A stretch of DNA of 7,049 nt from Polaromonas sp. Its GTDB lineage: Bacteria > Pseudomonadota > Gammaproteobacteria > Burkholderiales > Burkholderiaceae_C. Positions 1 to 5,428 of the stretch are shown piece after piece. The stretch is from contig JAJAYS010000266.1 in the NCBI GenBank assembly GCA_026786065.1, positions 1-7,049 on the forward strand, given 5' to 3'. The position numbers and the translations under genes are program-made. Position 1 is the first letter of the stretch; each line of letters begins with the position of its first letter. The notes under the pieces were generated by a model, which did no database searches, was not told the DNA's origin, and saw only the letters and a program-made list of their open reading frames with translations.

Positions 1-2
1 CC

Positions 3-56
3 AACCCCTGGCACGGCGCACCTTTGCCGCACTTCGGCCAAGCCGCCGGCCATTAA
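3..56 (+). CDS. Possible 3' end of an upstream gene (C-terminal 17 residues)
   Basis: The frame beginning at base 3 is open from the window edge to a TAA at 54-56. It would encode NPWHGAPLPHFGQAAGH. Third codon positions are mostly G or C, as in the other genes here, which favours coding. The other two forward frames run on into the region before the flavoprotein and look less natural. The tail is too short to assign to a family, so its function is unknown. If real, the upstream gene ends about 86 bp before the flavoprotein start and the two could be co-transcribed. Confidence 0.35.
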   Translation, partial: NPWHGAPLPHFGQAAGH

Positions 57-132
57 ACTGCCGTGTGCCATGCGCCTCCGCCTGTCCGTCACCCGCTACG
101 ATTTCAGTAGCTTCGCCCGTTTCTATTGGTCT

Positions 133-136
133 GGAG
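133..136 (+). promoter_or_regulatory. Ribosome binding site deciding a TTG start
   Basis: GGAG lies 6 nt before the TTG at 143. No comparable Shine-Dalgarno sequence precedes the upstream in-frame GTG at 65, so this site argues for the shorter protein. Confidence 0.6.
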
Positions 137-142
137 ACCAGC

Positions 143-1396
143 TTGATTGAGAAATTCGATGCCGTGGTCATCGGCGGCGGTGCCGCGGGGCTGTTCTGCG
201 CCGGCCTGGCAGGCCAGCGCGGCCTGAAGGTTTTGCTGATCGATCACAGCGAAAAGGTGGCCGAGAAAATCCGCATTTCGGGCGGCGGGCGCTGCAACTT
301 CACCAACCGCGAGGTGCTGCCTGCGCACTTTCTCGGAGAGAACCCGCACTTTTGCCGTTCGGCGCTGTCGCGCTACACGCCGCAAGACTTCATCGCGCTG
401 CTCAGCCGCCACGGCATCGCCTTCCACGAAAAACACAAGGGGCAGCTTTTCTGCGACCGCTCGGCCGAAGATGTGATCGCGATGCTGCTCGCCGAATGCG
501 CCGCCGGTCAGGTGACACGCTGGCAGCCCTGCAGCATAAAAAATATTGTCAAATCGGCTGATAGCCCAGTAAAATCGGGCTTTAGCAGCTATCAAATAGA
601 TAGCGACAGGGGTCGGGTCGAAACCGCGCAACTGGTGATTGCGACCGGCGGTCTGTCCATTCCCAAGATCGGCGCAACCGATTTTGGCTACCGCTTGGCC
701 AAAGACTTCGGCCTGCGGGTGGTGGAGCCGCGTGCCGCCCTGGTGCCGCTGACCTTCGACGGCGCCGACTGGGCGCCGTTCGCTGAACTCGCCGGCTTGG
801 CGCTGCCGGTACTGCTGCGCACCAATCCGGTAGCCGCCACACCCAAGCAGCAGAGAAATGCGGTGACTTTCGCCGAGGACCTGCTGTTCACCCACCGCGG
901 CCTCAGCGGCCCGGCGGTGCTGCAAATATCAAGCTACTGGCGCGAAGGCCAGAGCGTGCGCATCGATCTGGCACCCGGGGAAGACCTGCCAGCCAAGCTG
1001 CTGCGTGCCAAAGCCACCTCGAAAAAGCGCATCGCCAACGAGCTGGCGAGCGTGGTGCCGAGCCGCCTCGCCGACGCCTGGGTCGCAAGCGACGCAGCGC
1101 TTCAGCGCCCGATCAGCGAAGCCACCGACAAGGCACTGCAGGCGCTGGCCCAGCGCCTGTCGGACTGGCAGATCACGCCAACTGGCAGCGAAGGCTACCG
1201 AAAAGCCGAGGTCACCGCCGGCGGCATCGACACGCGGGATCTGTCGTCGCAAACGATGGAGTCGGCCGTGCCCGGCCTGTACTTCATCGGCGAGGTGGTC
1301 GATGTGACCGGTTGGCTGGGTGGCTACAACTTCCAGTGGGCCTGGGCGTCGGCTTTCGCGTGTGCCGGCGCCCTGGCGGCAGCGCACCAGCGCTGA
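143..1396 (+). CDS. HI0933/YhiN-family NAD(P)/FAD-dependent oxidoreductase (flavoprotein)
   Basis: Predicted cytoplasmic flavoprotein of 417 residues. The N-terminus has the dinucleotide-binding Rossmann motif GGGAAG at residues 11-16, followed by an acidic residue (D34) ending the second strand. The family signature SGGGRCNFTN is at residues 46-55, and ATGGLSIPKIGATD begins at 167. The C-terminal FAD-site signature runs from GLYFIGEVVDVTG (378-390) into GGYNFQWAWASA. These are hallmarks of the HI0933/YhiN group (TIGR00275-like), whose substrate is not established. I chose the TTG at 143 because GGAG at 133-136 sits 6 nt upstream and the Rossmann strand follows at once. A GTG at 65 in the same frame would add 26 Ser/Pro/Ala-rich residues that do not look like the family. 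Residues about 132-155 are encoded by an AT-rich palindromic repeat. The gene ends 15 bp from the convergent phosphodiesterase gene. Confidence 0.9.
   Translation: MIEKFDAVVIGGGAAGLFCAGLAGQRGLKVLLIDHSEKVAEKIRISGGGRCNFTNREVLPAHFLGENPHFCRSALSRYTPQDFIALLSRHGIAFHEKHKGQLFCDRSAEDVIAMLLAECAAGQVTRWQPCSIKNIVKSADSPVKSGFSSYQIDSDRGRVETAQLVIATGGLSIPKIGATDFGYRLAKDFGLRVVEPRAALVPLTFDGADWAPFAELAGLALPVLLRTNPVAATPKQQRNAVTFAEDLLFTHRGLSGPAVLQISSYWREGQSVRIDLAPGEDLPAKLLRAKATSKKRIANELASVVPSRLADAWVASDAALQRPISEATDKALQALAQRLSDWQITPTGSEGYRKAEVTAGGIDTRDLSSQTMESAVPGLYFIGEVVDVTGWLGGYNFQWAWASAFACAGALAAAHQR
536..604. repeat. AT-rich palindromic repeat read in frame inside the flavoprotein gene
   Basis: This stretch is much richer in A and T than the surrounding gene and contains two stem-loops. 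The first pairs AGCCC (563-567) with GGGCT (577-581), extended across an internal loop by GCTG (557-560) with CAGC (586-589). The second pairs GCTATC (588-593) with GATAGC (599-604) around a 5-nt loop. The sequence style, including the TCAAAT and AGCAGCTATCAAAT parts, resembles dispersed intergenic repeats I recall from Comamonadaceae genomes. It keeps the frame open and encodes about 23 residues between the W127-P129 region and the ATGG motif at 167. Boundaries are approximate. Confidence 0.6.
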
Positions 1397-1411
1397 CGCC
1401 AGCTGCTGTGC

Positions 1412-2707
1412 TTACTTGCGCCCGACGCAGTTGGCGTAGAAGGTCACGGTGGCTGGCCAGTCGGAGAAGATGCCGATGATGCCGACCTGCTTGTTCAACA
1501 CATCGAGCACGGTCATGACGTCGCCTTCGCGCTTGATGGCCGAATCAAAGCTCTGGAAGTAAAACCCGTTGTTGCCGTCGGCCAGAATGCCCGAGCGTTC
1601 GAGCGACCAGGTGATGATGTCCAGCCTGGCGGCTTTGGCGTCTGCCGCATAACGCGACGGCACGATGTTGCCGCGGCTGTCTACCGTCAGCAGCGCAAAG
1701 ATCGGCGGCGCAACGATGTTGATGCCCTGCGCCTTGTAGCCGATCAGCTCGGCCGCAGTCGGCAGGTCTTTCACGGCCGCGGCGTCGTCCAGGTACACCG
1801 CTTGCTTGCCGAAAGCCGGCTCATTGGCGATCCAGTACAGCACGTCGGCCTTGTCGAAGGACTGCGGCCAGACACGCCGGGCAGGCACGCCGGCCTGCTT
1901 GTATTCGTCGATCATTTTTTGCGCATAGGCCTGCTGGGTAAAGCCGTCGAAGGGCATTTTCACGCTGGCGCTTTTCAGTTCGGGCGTCATCTTCACGCCA
2001 AGCCGCTTGAACAGCTCAATGCTCTCTTTGTGCGTCATCAGCGTGCCGCTGGTCGGACCTGAATACAAATCGGTGCGAAAGCTCGCGGTGCCGCCGAGAA
2101 ACTCCGCCGGAGTCAAGGCGCGCGGGTTCGACGCATCCATCTTGCCGCGCAGCGTCTTGAACTCGGCCAGCGTAATGTCGCTGGAGCGGCATTCGGCGCT
2201 GGCCGGCGTCATGAACTTGCCATTGCCGTCAAACTGGGCCGGTGTAAACGGCTTGGTGCATTTGGCCGCCAGTTCAGGAACCACCAAAATATTGGTAGTG
2301 GTGTGCAGGTCGTTTTGCGCATGGCGGCAGACCAGCTGTTTGTCTTTGGTGAAGGTCACGTCGCACTCGACAATGCCGGCGCCCTGGCGGGCCGCTGCGG
2401 TGTAGGACTCTTTGGTGTGCTCGGGGAACTGCAGCGCCGCACCGCGATGGCCGATCGAAAAATCGGTACGCTGAAAGCTTGCACTGCTGCGCTGGGTGCA
2501 GGCCTGCAGTTGCTCCTTCAGCGGGCTTTCGGCCATGTCATCGACCAGGAAGAAAGGCCGCTGGCCGAGCTGGATGCCGGCACGGTGGCCGGCCTCGGTC
2601 CGGTGGGCGTCGTGGTTGTCGTGGTTGTCGCCGTTGTCGGCCGACGCGAATCCAGTACACAAGGCGGCGCTGGCAGCCACCAGCAAGGCAGGGAAAAATT
2701 GGCGCAT
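1412..2707 (-). CDS. Secreted glycerophosphodiester phosphodiesterase (GDPD family)
   Basis: Predicted to hydrolyse glycerophosphodiesters to glycerol-3-phosphate and an alcohol in the periplasm, as GlpQ-type enzymes do. The 431-residue protein starts with a Sec signal peptide ([16 protein letters not shown]..., likely cut after ASA at 21-23). The residue before C17 is Leu, so there is no lipobox. The mature N-terminus is a His/Asp/Asn repeat at 24-35. GDPD catalytic and metal motifs follow: HRG at 87-89, ECD at 114-116, and the catalytic-type His in CRHAQND at 129. A later PELK motif and the [14 protein letters not shown] ending also fit the family. Several cysteines (C70, C115, C127, C150 and one near the end) could form disulfides. 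The start at 2707 is supported by AAGGA 6 nt upstream. An in-frame start at 2869 would place 54 residues before the signal peptide and is rejected. A candidate PhoB box lies upstream. Confidence 0.9.
   Translation of the reverse strand: MRQFFPALLVAASAALCTGFASADNGDNHDNHDAHRTEAGHRAGIQLGQRPFFLVDDMAESPLKEQLQACTQRSSASFQRTDFSIGHRGAALQFPEHTKESYTAAARQGAGIVECDVTFTKDKQLVCRHAQNDLHTTTNILVVPELAAKCTKPFTPAQFDGNGKFMTPASAECRSSDITLAEFKTLRGKMDASNPRALTPAEFLGGTASFRTDLYSGPTSGTLMTHKESIELFKRLGVKMTPELKSASVKMPFDGFTQQAYAQKMIDEYKQAGVPARRVWPQSFDKADVLYWIANEPAFGKQAVYLDDAAAVKDLPTAAELIGYKAQGINIVAPPIFALLTVDSRGNIVPSRYAADAKAARLDIITWSLERSGILADGNNGFYFQSFDSAIKREGDVMTVLDVLNKQVGIIGIFSDWPATVTFYANCVGRK
2603..2638 (-). repeat. Four tandem 9-bp units encoding [12 protein letters not shown]
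   Basis: On the + strand the units read GTGGGCGTC, GTGGTTGTC, GTGGTTGTC and GCCGTTGTC, the middle two identical. They encode residues 24-35 of the phosphodiesterase, directly after the predicted signal-peptide cleavage site. The result is a short Asp/Asn/His-rich tract that could bind metal. Repeat number could vary by slippage without breaking the frame. Confidence 0.8.
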
Positions 2708-2789
2708 GAAGAATCCTTGAATGTGAAGTGTGAACCTGTCGGTCCCCCGGGACGCTGGTTTTGTTTTGGGGTCGGTCGCGTCTGCCCAC

Positions 2790-2823
2790 ACCATATCCAG
2801 AGACAGTGACAGGCGCGTGACCA
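2790..2823 (-). promoter_or_regulatory. Candidate PhoB box and -10 for the phosphodiesterase gene
   Basis: Read on the minus strand, TGGTCAC (2823-2817) and CTGTCAC (2812-2806) are separated by 4 nt, giving the 11-bp period of a Pho box (consensus CTGTCAT-N4-CTGTCAT). The second half matches 6 of 7 positions and the first 4 of 7. TATGGT (2795-2790) follows after 10 nt, the same spacing as in the E. coli phoA promoter. The predicted transcript would have a leader of roughly 75 nt before the start at 2707. Phosphate-starvation control is inferred. Confidence 0.45.
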
Positions 2824-2913
2824 TGCCCGCGCCCCTTGCGAAACTTCGGCCTGGCAGCCAGGCGTACAAGCGCCCCGCCCTGCCGCTGCGTCCAAAGCCG
2901 CCTTGCCAGCCTA

Positions 2914-2919
2914 TATAAT
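2914..2919 (+). promoter_or_regulatory. -10 element of the rpsU promoter
   Basis: An exact TATAAT sits 84 bp before the rpsU start, in an otherwise GC-rich region. No good -35 hexamer is visible at 16-18 bp spacing; TTGCCA at 2903-2908 is too close. The predicted transcription start near 2926 falls at the edge of the palindrome TTTGCTAGCAAA (2927-2938) and would give a leader of about 78 nt. Confidence 0.5.
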
Positions 2920-2926
2920 CCGAGGC

Positions 2927-2938
2927 TTTGCTAGCAAA
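2927..2938. repeat. Perfect 12-bp palindrome at the predicted rpsU transcription start
   Basis: TTTGCTAGCAAA is perfectly self-complementary and begins about 8 bp downstream of the TATAAT. It could be an operator overlapping the start site, or a hairpin at the 5' end of the rpsU transcript. A chance palindrome is possible. Confidence 0.4.
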
Positions 2939-3003
2939 CCCGCGTCCTGCGCGATCCTGATCAGATTGCCGACAAGCCGCACTATTTTTGGATTCACTTT
3001 TTA

Positions 3004-3216
3004 ATGACCACCATTCGTGTAAAAGACAACGAGCCGTTCGACGTGGCCCTTCGCCGTTTCAAGCGCACCATTGAAAAGCTCGGCCTGTTGACTGACCTCC
3101 GCGCGCGCGAATTCTACGAAAAGCCAACGGCCGAGCGCAAGCGCAAAAAAGCCGCCGCCGTCAAGCGCAACTACAAGCGCATCCGTTCGATGCAGCTTCC
3201 TAAAAAGCTTTTCTAA
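3004..3216 (+). CDS. rpsU: 30S ribosomal protein bS21
   Basis: Encodes the 70-residue small-subunit protein bS21, which binds near the 3' end of 16S rRNA and assists translation initiation. The N-terminal [21 protein letters not shown] and the very basic C-terminal half ([17 protein letters not shown]) are characteristic, and the length is typical. The ATG at 3004 is the only sensible start. It has no clear Shine-Dalgarno: the nearest candidate is a weak GGA at 2990-2992, 11 nt away, and the bases just before the ATG are U-rich. The gene has its own promoter region and is closed by an intrinsic terminator at 3260-3292, beyond which lies yqeY. The dnaG and rpoD genes that often follow rpsU in proteobacteria are absent here. 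Confidence 0.97.
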   Translation: MTTIRVKDNEPFDVALRRFKRTIEKLGLLTDLRAREFYEKPTAERKRKKAAAVKRNYKRIRSMQLPKKLF

Positions 3217-3259
3217 AGCCAAACCGACTTCGCTGGCGCTGCCTCACGGCACACCCGAC

Positions 3260-3292
3260 AAGCCCGCACGAGGACGCTCCGGCGGGCTTTTT
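3260..3292 (+). terminator. Intrinsic terminator after rpsU
   Basis: AAGCCCGC (3260-3267) pairs perfectly with GCGGGCTT (3282-3289) across a 14-nt loop, and the second arm runs into TTTTT (3288-3292). It lies 44 bp after the rpsU stop and 52 bp before the yqeY start. It should end most rpsU transcripts; partial read-through would let yqeY be expressed at a lower level. Confidence 0.85.
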
Positions 3293-3344
3293 GCATTCTT
3301 GACCGGTAGCGGCGCCCGATTCACCTGCAACTTTGGAGTTTTCA

Positions 3345-3791
3345 ATGCCCCTCAAAGACCAGATCACCGAAGACATGAAAAGCGCGATGCGCGCAAGAGA
3401 CAGCGAGCGGCTGGGCACCATCCGGCTGCTGCTGGCGGCCATCAAGCAAAAAGAGGTCGATGAGCGCATCCAGCTTGACGACGTGGCGGTGGTCGCCATA
3501 GTGGACAAGCTCATCAAGCAGCGCAAGGACTCGATCGAGGCTTTTCAAAAGGCCGAACGCAAGGACCTGGTCGACAAGGAAGCGGCCGAGCTGGTCGTGC
3601 TGCAGGCCTACTTGCCGGCCCGCCTGAGCGTATCGGAAGTCCAGGCTGAAGTGCAGGCCATCGTGGCGGCGCTCGGCGCCAGCGGCCCCGGCGACATGGG
3701 CAAAGTGATGGCTGCAGTCAAGGCCAAACTCACAGGCAAGGCGGACATGGGTCAGGTTTCGGCGGCCGTCAAAGCCGCCCTCGCGCCTTAG
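3345..3791 (+). CDS. yqeY: YqeY family protein (GatB/YqeY domain)
   Basis: A 148-residue cytoplasmic protein of the YqeY family, related to the C-terminal tail domain of GatB, the tRNA-dependent amidotransferase subunit that contacts tRNA. Its exact role as a free-standing protein is not established. The N-terminal helical half (MPLKDQITEDMKSAMRARD, then RLLLAAIKQKEVDER) and the C-terminal module with LQAYLP (86-91), GDMGKVM (116-122) and ADMGQVS are diagnostic, and the length is normal. GGAG at 3335-3338 lies 6 nt before the ATG at 3345. An upstream in-frame TTG at 3333 overlaps that site and is rejected. The gene follows rpsU in the same direction but beyond a terminator. No convincing promoter of its own is visible in the 52 bp before it. 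It converges on pmbA. Confidence 0.92.
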   Translation: MPLKDQITEDMKSAMRARDSERLGTIRLLLAAIKQKEVDERIQLDDVAVVAIVDKLIKQRKDSIEAFQKAERKDLVDKEAAELVVLQAYLPARLSVSEVQAEVQAIVAALGASGPGDMGKVMAAVKAKLTGKADMGQVSAAVKAALAP

Positions 3792-3823
3792 TCCCCCACA
3801 TTCCCCACTGCGTGTAGTTCGCT

Positions 3824-3857
3824 GCTGCCCCCTCCGAGGGAGCGCTTTTTCCCTCGG
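3824..3857. terminator. Palindromic element, possible terminator between yqeY and pmbA
   Basis: Two alternative hairpins overlap. One pairs GCT (3824-3826) and CCC (3828-3830) with GGGAGC (3838-3843), with one bulged base, and is followed by T5 at 3846-3850; this could terminate yqeY. The other pairs CCGAGGGA (3834-3841) with TCCCTCGG (3850-3857) around an 8-nt loop. The bases from about 3792 (CCCCCACATTCCCC..., CTGCCCCCTCCGAGGG) resemble a dispersed post-gene repeat I recall from Comamonadaceae. The convergent gene arrangement makes a terminator role plausible, but neither hairpin is a textbook one. Confidence 0.45.
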
Positions 3858-3880
3858 TCCGGTCCGTCCGGAAAACTTCG

Positions 3881-3911
3881 GCGCTTTGCCGGCCCAGGCA
3901 GCCGAAAGCGC
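3881..3911. repeat. Inverted repeat in the yqeY-pmbA spacer
   Basis: GCGCTTT (3881-3887) is complementary to AAAGCGC (3905-3911). A nested TGCC (3887-3890) and GGCA (3897-3900) can extend the stem. There is no T-tract on either side. It may form the 3' end structure of the pmbA transcript or belong to the same repeat cluster as the preceding element. I see no gene in 3792-3990. Confidence 0.4.
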
Positions 3912-3990
3912 TGGCGCGGTAACAGGTGCCGGCAGCTTCAGCAGAACGGAGGCTTTCGACCTGTGCCAGCCGGGCCCGACCTGCGTGGCT

Positions 3991-5403
3991 TCAGCTCCCG
4001 GCCACCTTCATCCGGTTCACCAGCATCGAGCCCACCGTCTTGGAGCCGTAGGTGTAGGTGTCGCTGCCCACCGCCTCAATGCCCATCAGCATGGTTTTGA
4101 GGTTACCGGCAATTGTGATTTCTTCGACCGGGAAGGCGATCCGGCCGTTTTCGACCCAGAAACCTGAAGCACCCCGTGAATAGTCACCGGTTACGTAGTT
4201 CACCCCCTGGCCCATCAGTTCGGTGACGAACAGGCCACGTCCGAGCTTGCGCAGCATGGCGTCGAGGTCGTCTCCGGCGCGGGTGCGCCGGCTTGTCAGC
4301 ACCAGGTTGTGCGAGCCGCCGGCGTTGCCGGTGGTGCGCATGCCGAGCTTGCGCGCCGAGTAGGTGCTCAGAAAATAACCCTGGACCCTGCCTGCCTCGA
4401 CCACCTGGCGCGCGCTGGTCTTGACGCCTTCTTCGTCGAAGGGCGCACTGCCCTTGCCTTTGCGGACGAACGGGTCTTCGCTGACGTCGATGTGCGCTGG
4501 AAATGCCGGCTTGCCCAGGCTGTCGAGCAGGAAGGTGCTCTTGCGGTACAGGGCACCGCCGCTTACGGCCTGCACGAAGCCGCCGAGCAGCCCGGCCGCC
4601 AGTGGCGATTCGAACAGCACCGGGCATTGGGTGGTCGGTATCTTGCGGCCCTTCAGCCGGGCCAGCGCACGCTCGGCTGCGTAACGGCCGACGGCCTCCG
4701 GACGCGACAACTCGGAGGCGTCCCGCATCGAGCTGTACCAGGCGTCGCGCTGCATCTGATTGCCTTTGCCGGCGATAGGCGCCACCGAAATGCTGTGCCG
4801 TGAGCTGGCGTAACCGCCGCGAAAACCCTGGGTGTGGGCACTGAAAAAGTGGCTTTGCTGCGCCGAGACGCCCGCCCCTTCGCTGTTGGTGATCAGGCGA
4901 CTGGTTTCCAGCGCGGCGGCCTCGCATTGCAGCGCCAGCTGCGCCGCGCCTTCGGAGTCAATGGCCCACGGGTGAAACAGGTCGAGCTCGCGGTGCTCGC
5001 GGGCAATGTCGCGCTCGTCCGGCAGGCCCGAGGTTTCGTCGTCGGCGGTAAAACGCGCAATGTCGAAAGCCGCTTGCACGGTTTGCGCGATCGCAGCGCC
5101 AGAGAAGTCGCTGGTCGCCGCGTTGCCGCGTTTTTTGCCGACATATACGGTGATGCCCAGCGACTTGTCGCGGTTGCGTTCGACGTTTTCAAGCTCGCCC
5201 TTGCGCACACTGACCGACAGGCCGCAGCCCTCGGAGGCCTCGGCTGCCGCGTCGGTCGCGCCGATTTTTTTTGCATGGGCCAGCGCGCTATCGACCAGCT
5301 CTTCAAAAAACCCTCTGGCGTAGCTGAATCCGGATTCGGGTACGGGGCGGACGGCGCTTGGCGCGGCCGACGGTGCGGCGTGGTTTGGAGTCTTATCAGG
5401 CAT
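3991..5403 (-). CDS. pmbA: Metalloprotease-related protein PmbA/TldE (TldD/PmbA family)
   Basis: PmbA (TldE) is the non-catalytic partner of the metalloprotease TldD; in E. coli the pair trims peptides, including microcin B17 precursor and CcdA. The 470-residue protein has no HExxxH motif, as expected for this subunit. The N-terminal domain includes VRKGELENVE (66-75). The C-terminal domain has the family signatures ELMGQGVN (395-402), GDYSRGASGFWVENG (406-420) and EEITIAGNL (427-435). The first 25 or so residues are a Pro/Ala-rich, probably disordered extension. No tldD gene is in the window, which is common. The start at 5403 is a compromise: it lacks a Shine-Dalgarno. In-frame ATGs at 5430 and 5442 exist (GGAG lies 9 nt before the latter) but would overlap darP. 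It is divergent from darP and convergent with yqeY. Confidence 0.93.
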   Translation of the reverse strand: MPDKTPNHAAPSAAPSAVRPVPESGFSYARGFFEELVDSALAHAKKIGATDAAAEASEGCGLSVSVRKGELENVERNRDKSLGITVYVGKKRGNAATSDFSGAAIAQTVQAAFDIARFTADDETSGLPDERDIAREHRELDLFHPWAIDSEGAAQLALQCEAAALETSRLITNSEGAGVSAQQSHFFSAHTQGFRGGYASSRHSISVAPIAGKGNQMQRDAWYSSMRDASELSRPEAVGRYAAERALARLKGRKIPTTQCPVLFESPLAAGLLGGFVQAVSGGALYRKSTFLLDSLGKPAFPAHIDVSEDPFVRKGKGSAPFDEEGVKTSARQVVEAGRVQGYFLSTYSARKLGMRTTGNAGGSHNLVLTSRRTRAGDDLDAMLRKLGRGLFVTELMGQGVNYVTGDYSRGASGFWVENGRIAFPVEEITIAGNLKTMLMGIEAVGSDTYTYGSKTVGSMLVNRMKVAGS

Positions 5404-5412
5404 ATGGGTAGC

Positions 5413-5419
5413 TATGATA
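5413..5419. promoter_or_regulatory. Near-symmetric -10 element between divergent pmbA and darP
   Basis: TATGATA (5413-5419) reads TATGAT on the + strand and TATCAT on the - strand, each 5 of 6 matches to TATAAT. Predicted start sites about 7 bp downstream would fall near 5425 for darP (ATG 5429) and near 5407 for pmbA (ATG at 5403), giving almost leaderless transcripts. No good -35 hexamer is seen on either side, so the call rests on the -10 and the geometry. Confidence 0.4.
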
Positions 5420-5428
5420 CTGACTGCC

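Noticed and set aside
104..925. Long minus-strand open frame (273 codons) opposite the flavoprotein gene
   Set aside because: It is the antisense of a gene with clear family motifs; its composition is Ala/Gln/Arg-rich with no recognisable domain.
2303..2809. Plus-strand open frame with a Val-rich stretch that could look like a membrane segment
   Set aside because: The Val run is the antisense reading of the DNH repeat; the minus strand encodes a motif-complete GDPD enzyme with signal peptide and ribosome binding site.
2708..2869. N-terminal extension of the phosphodiesterase to 2869
   Set aside because: It would put 54 residues before an evident signal peptide and lacks a ribosome binding site, while 2707 has AAGGA at ideal spacing.
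4184..4927. Second minus-strand frame of 247 codons inside pmbA
   Set aside because: It is shifted relative to the real pmbA frame and gives Arg/Ala-rich shadow protein.
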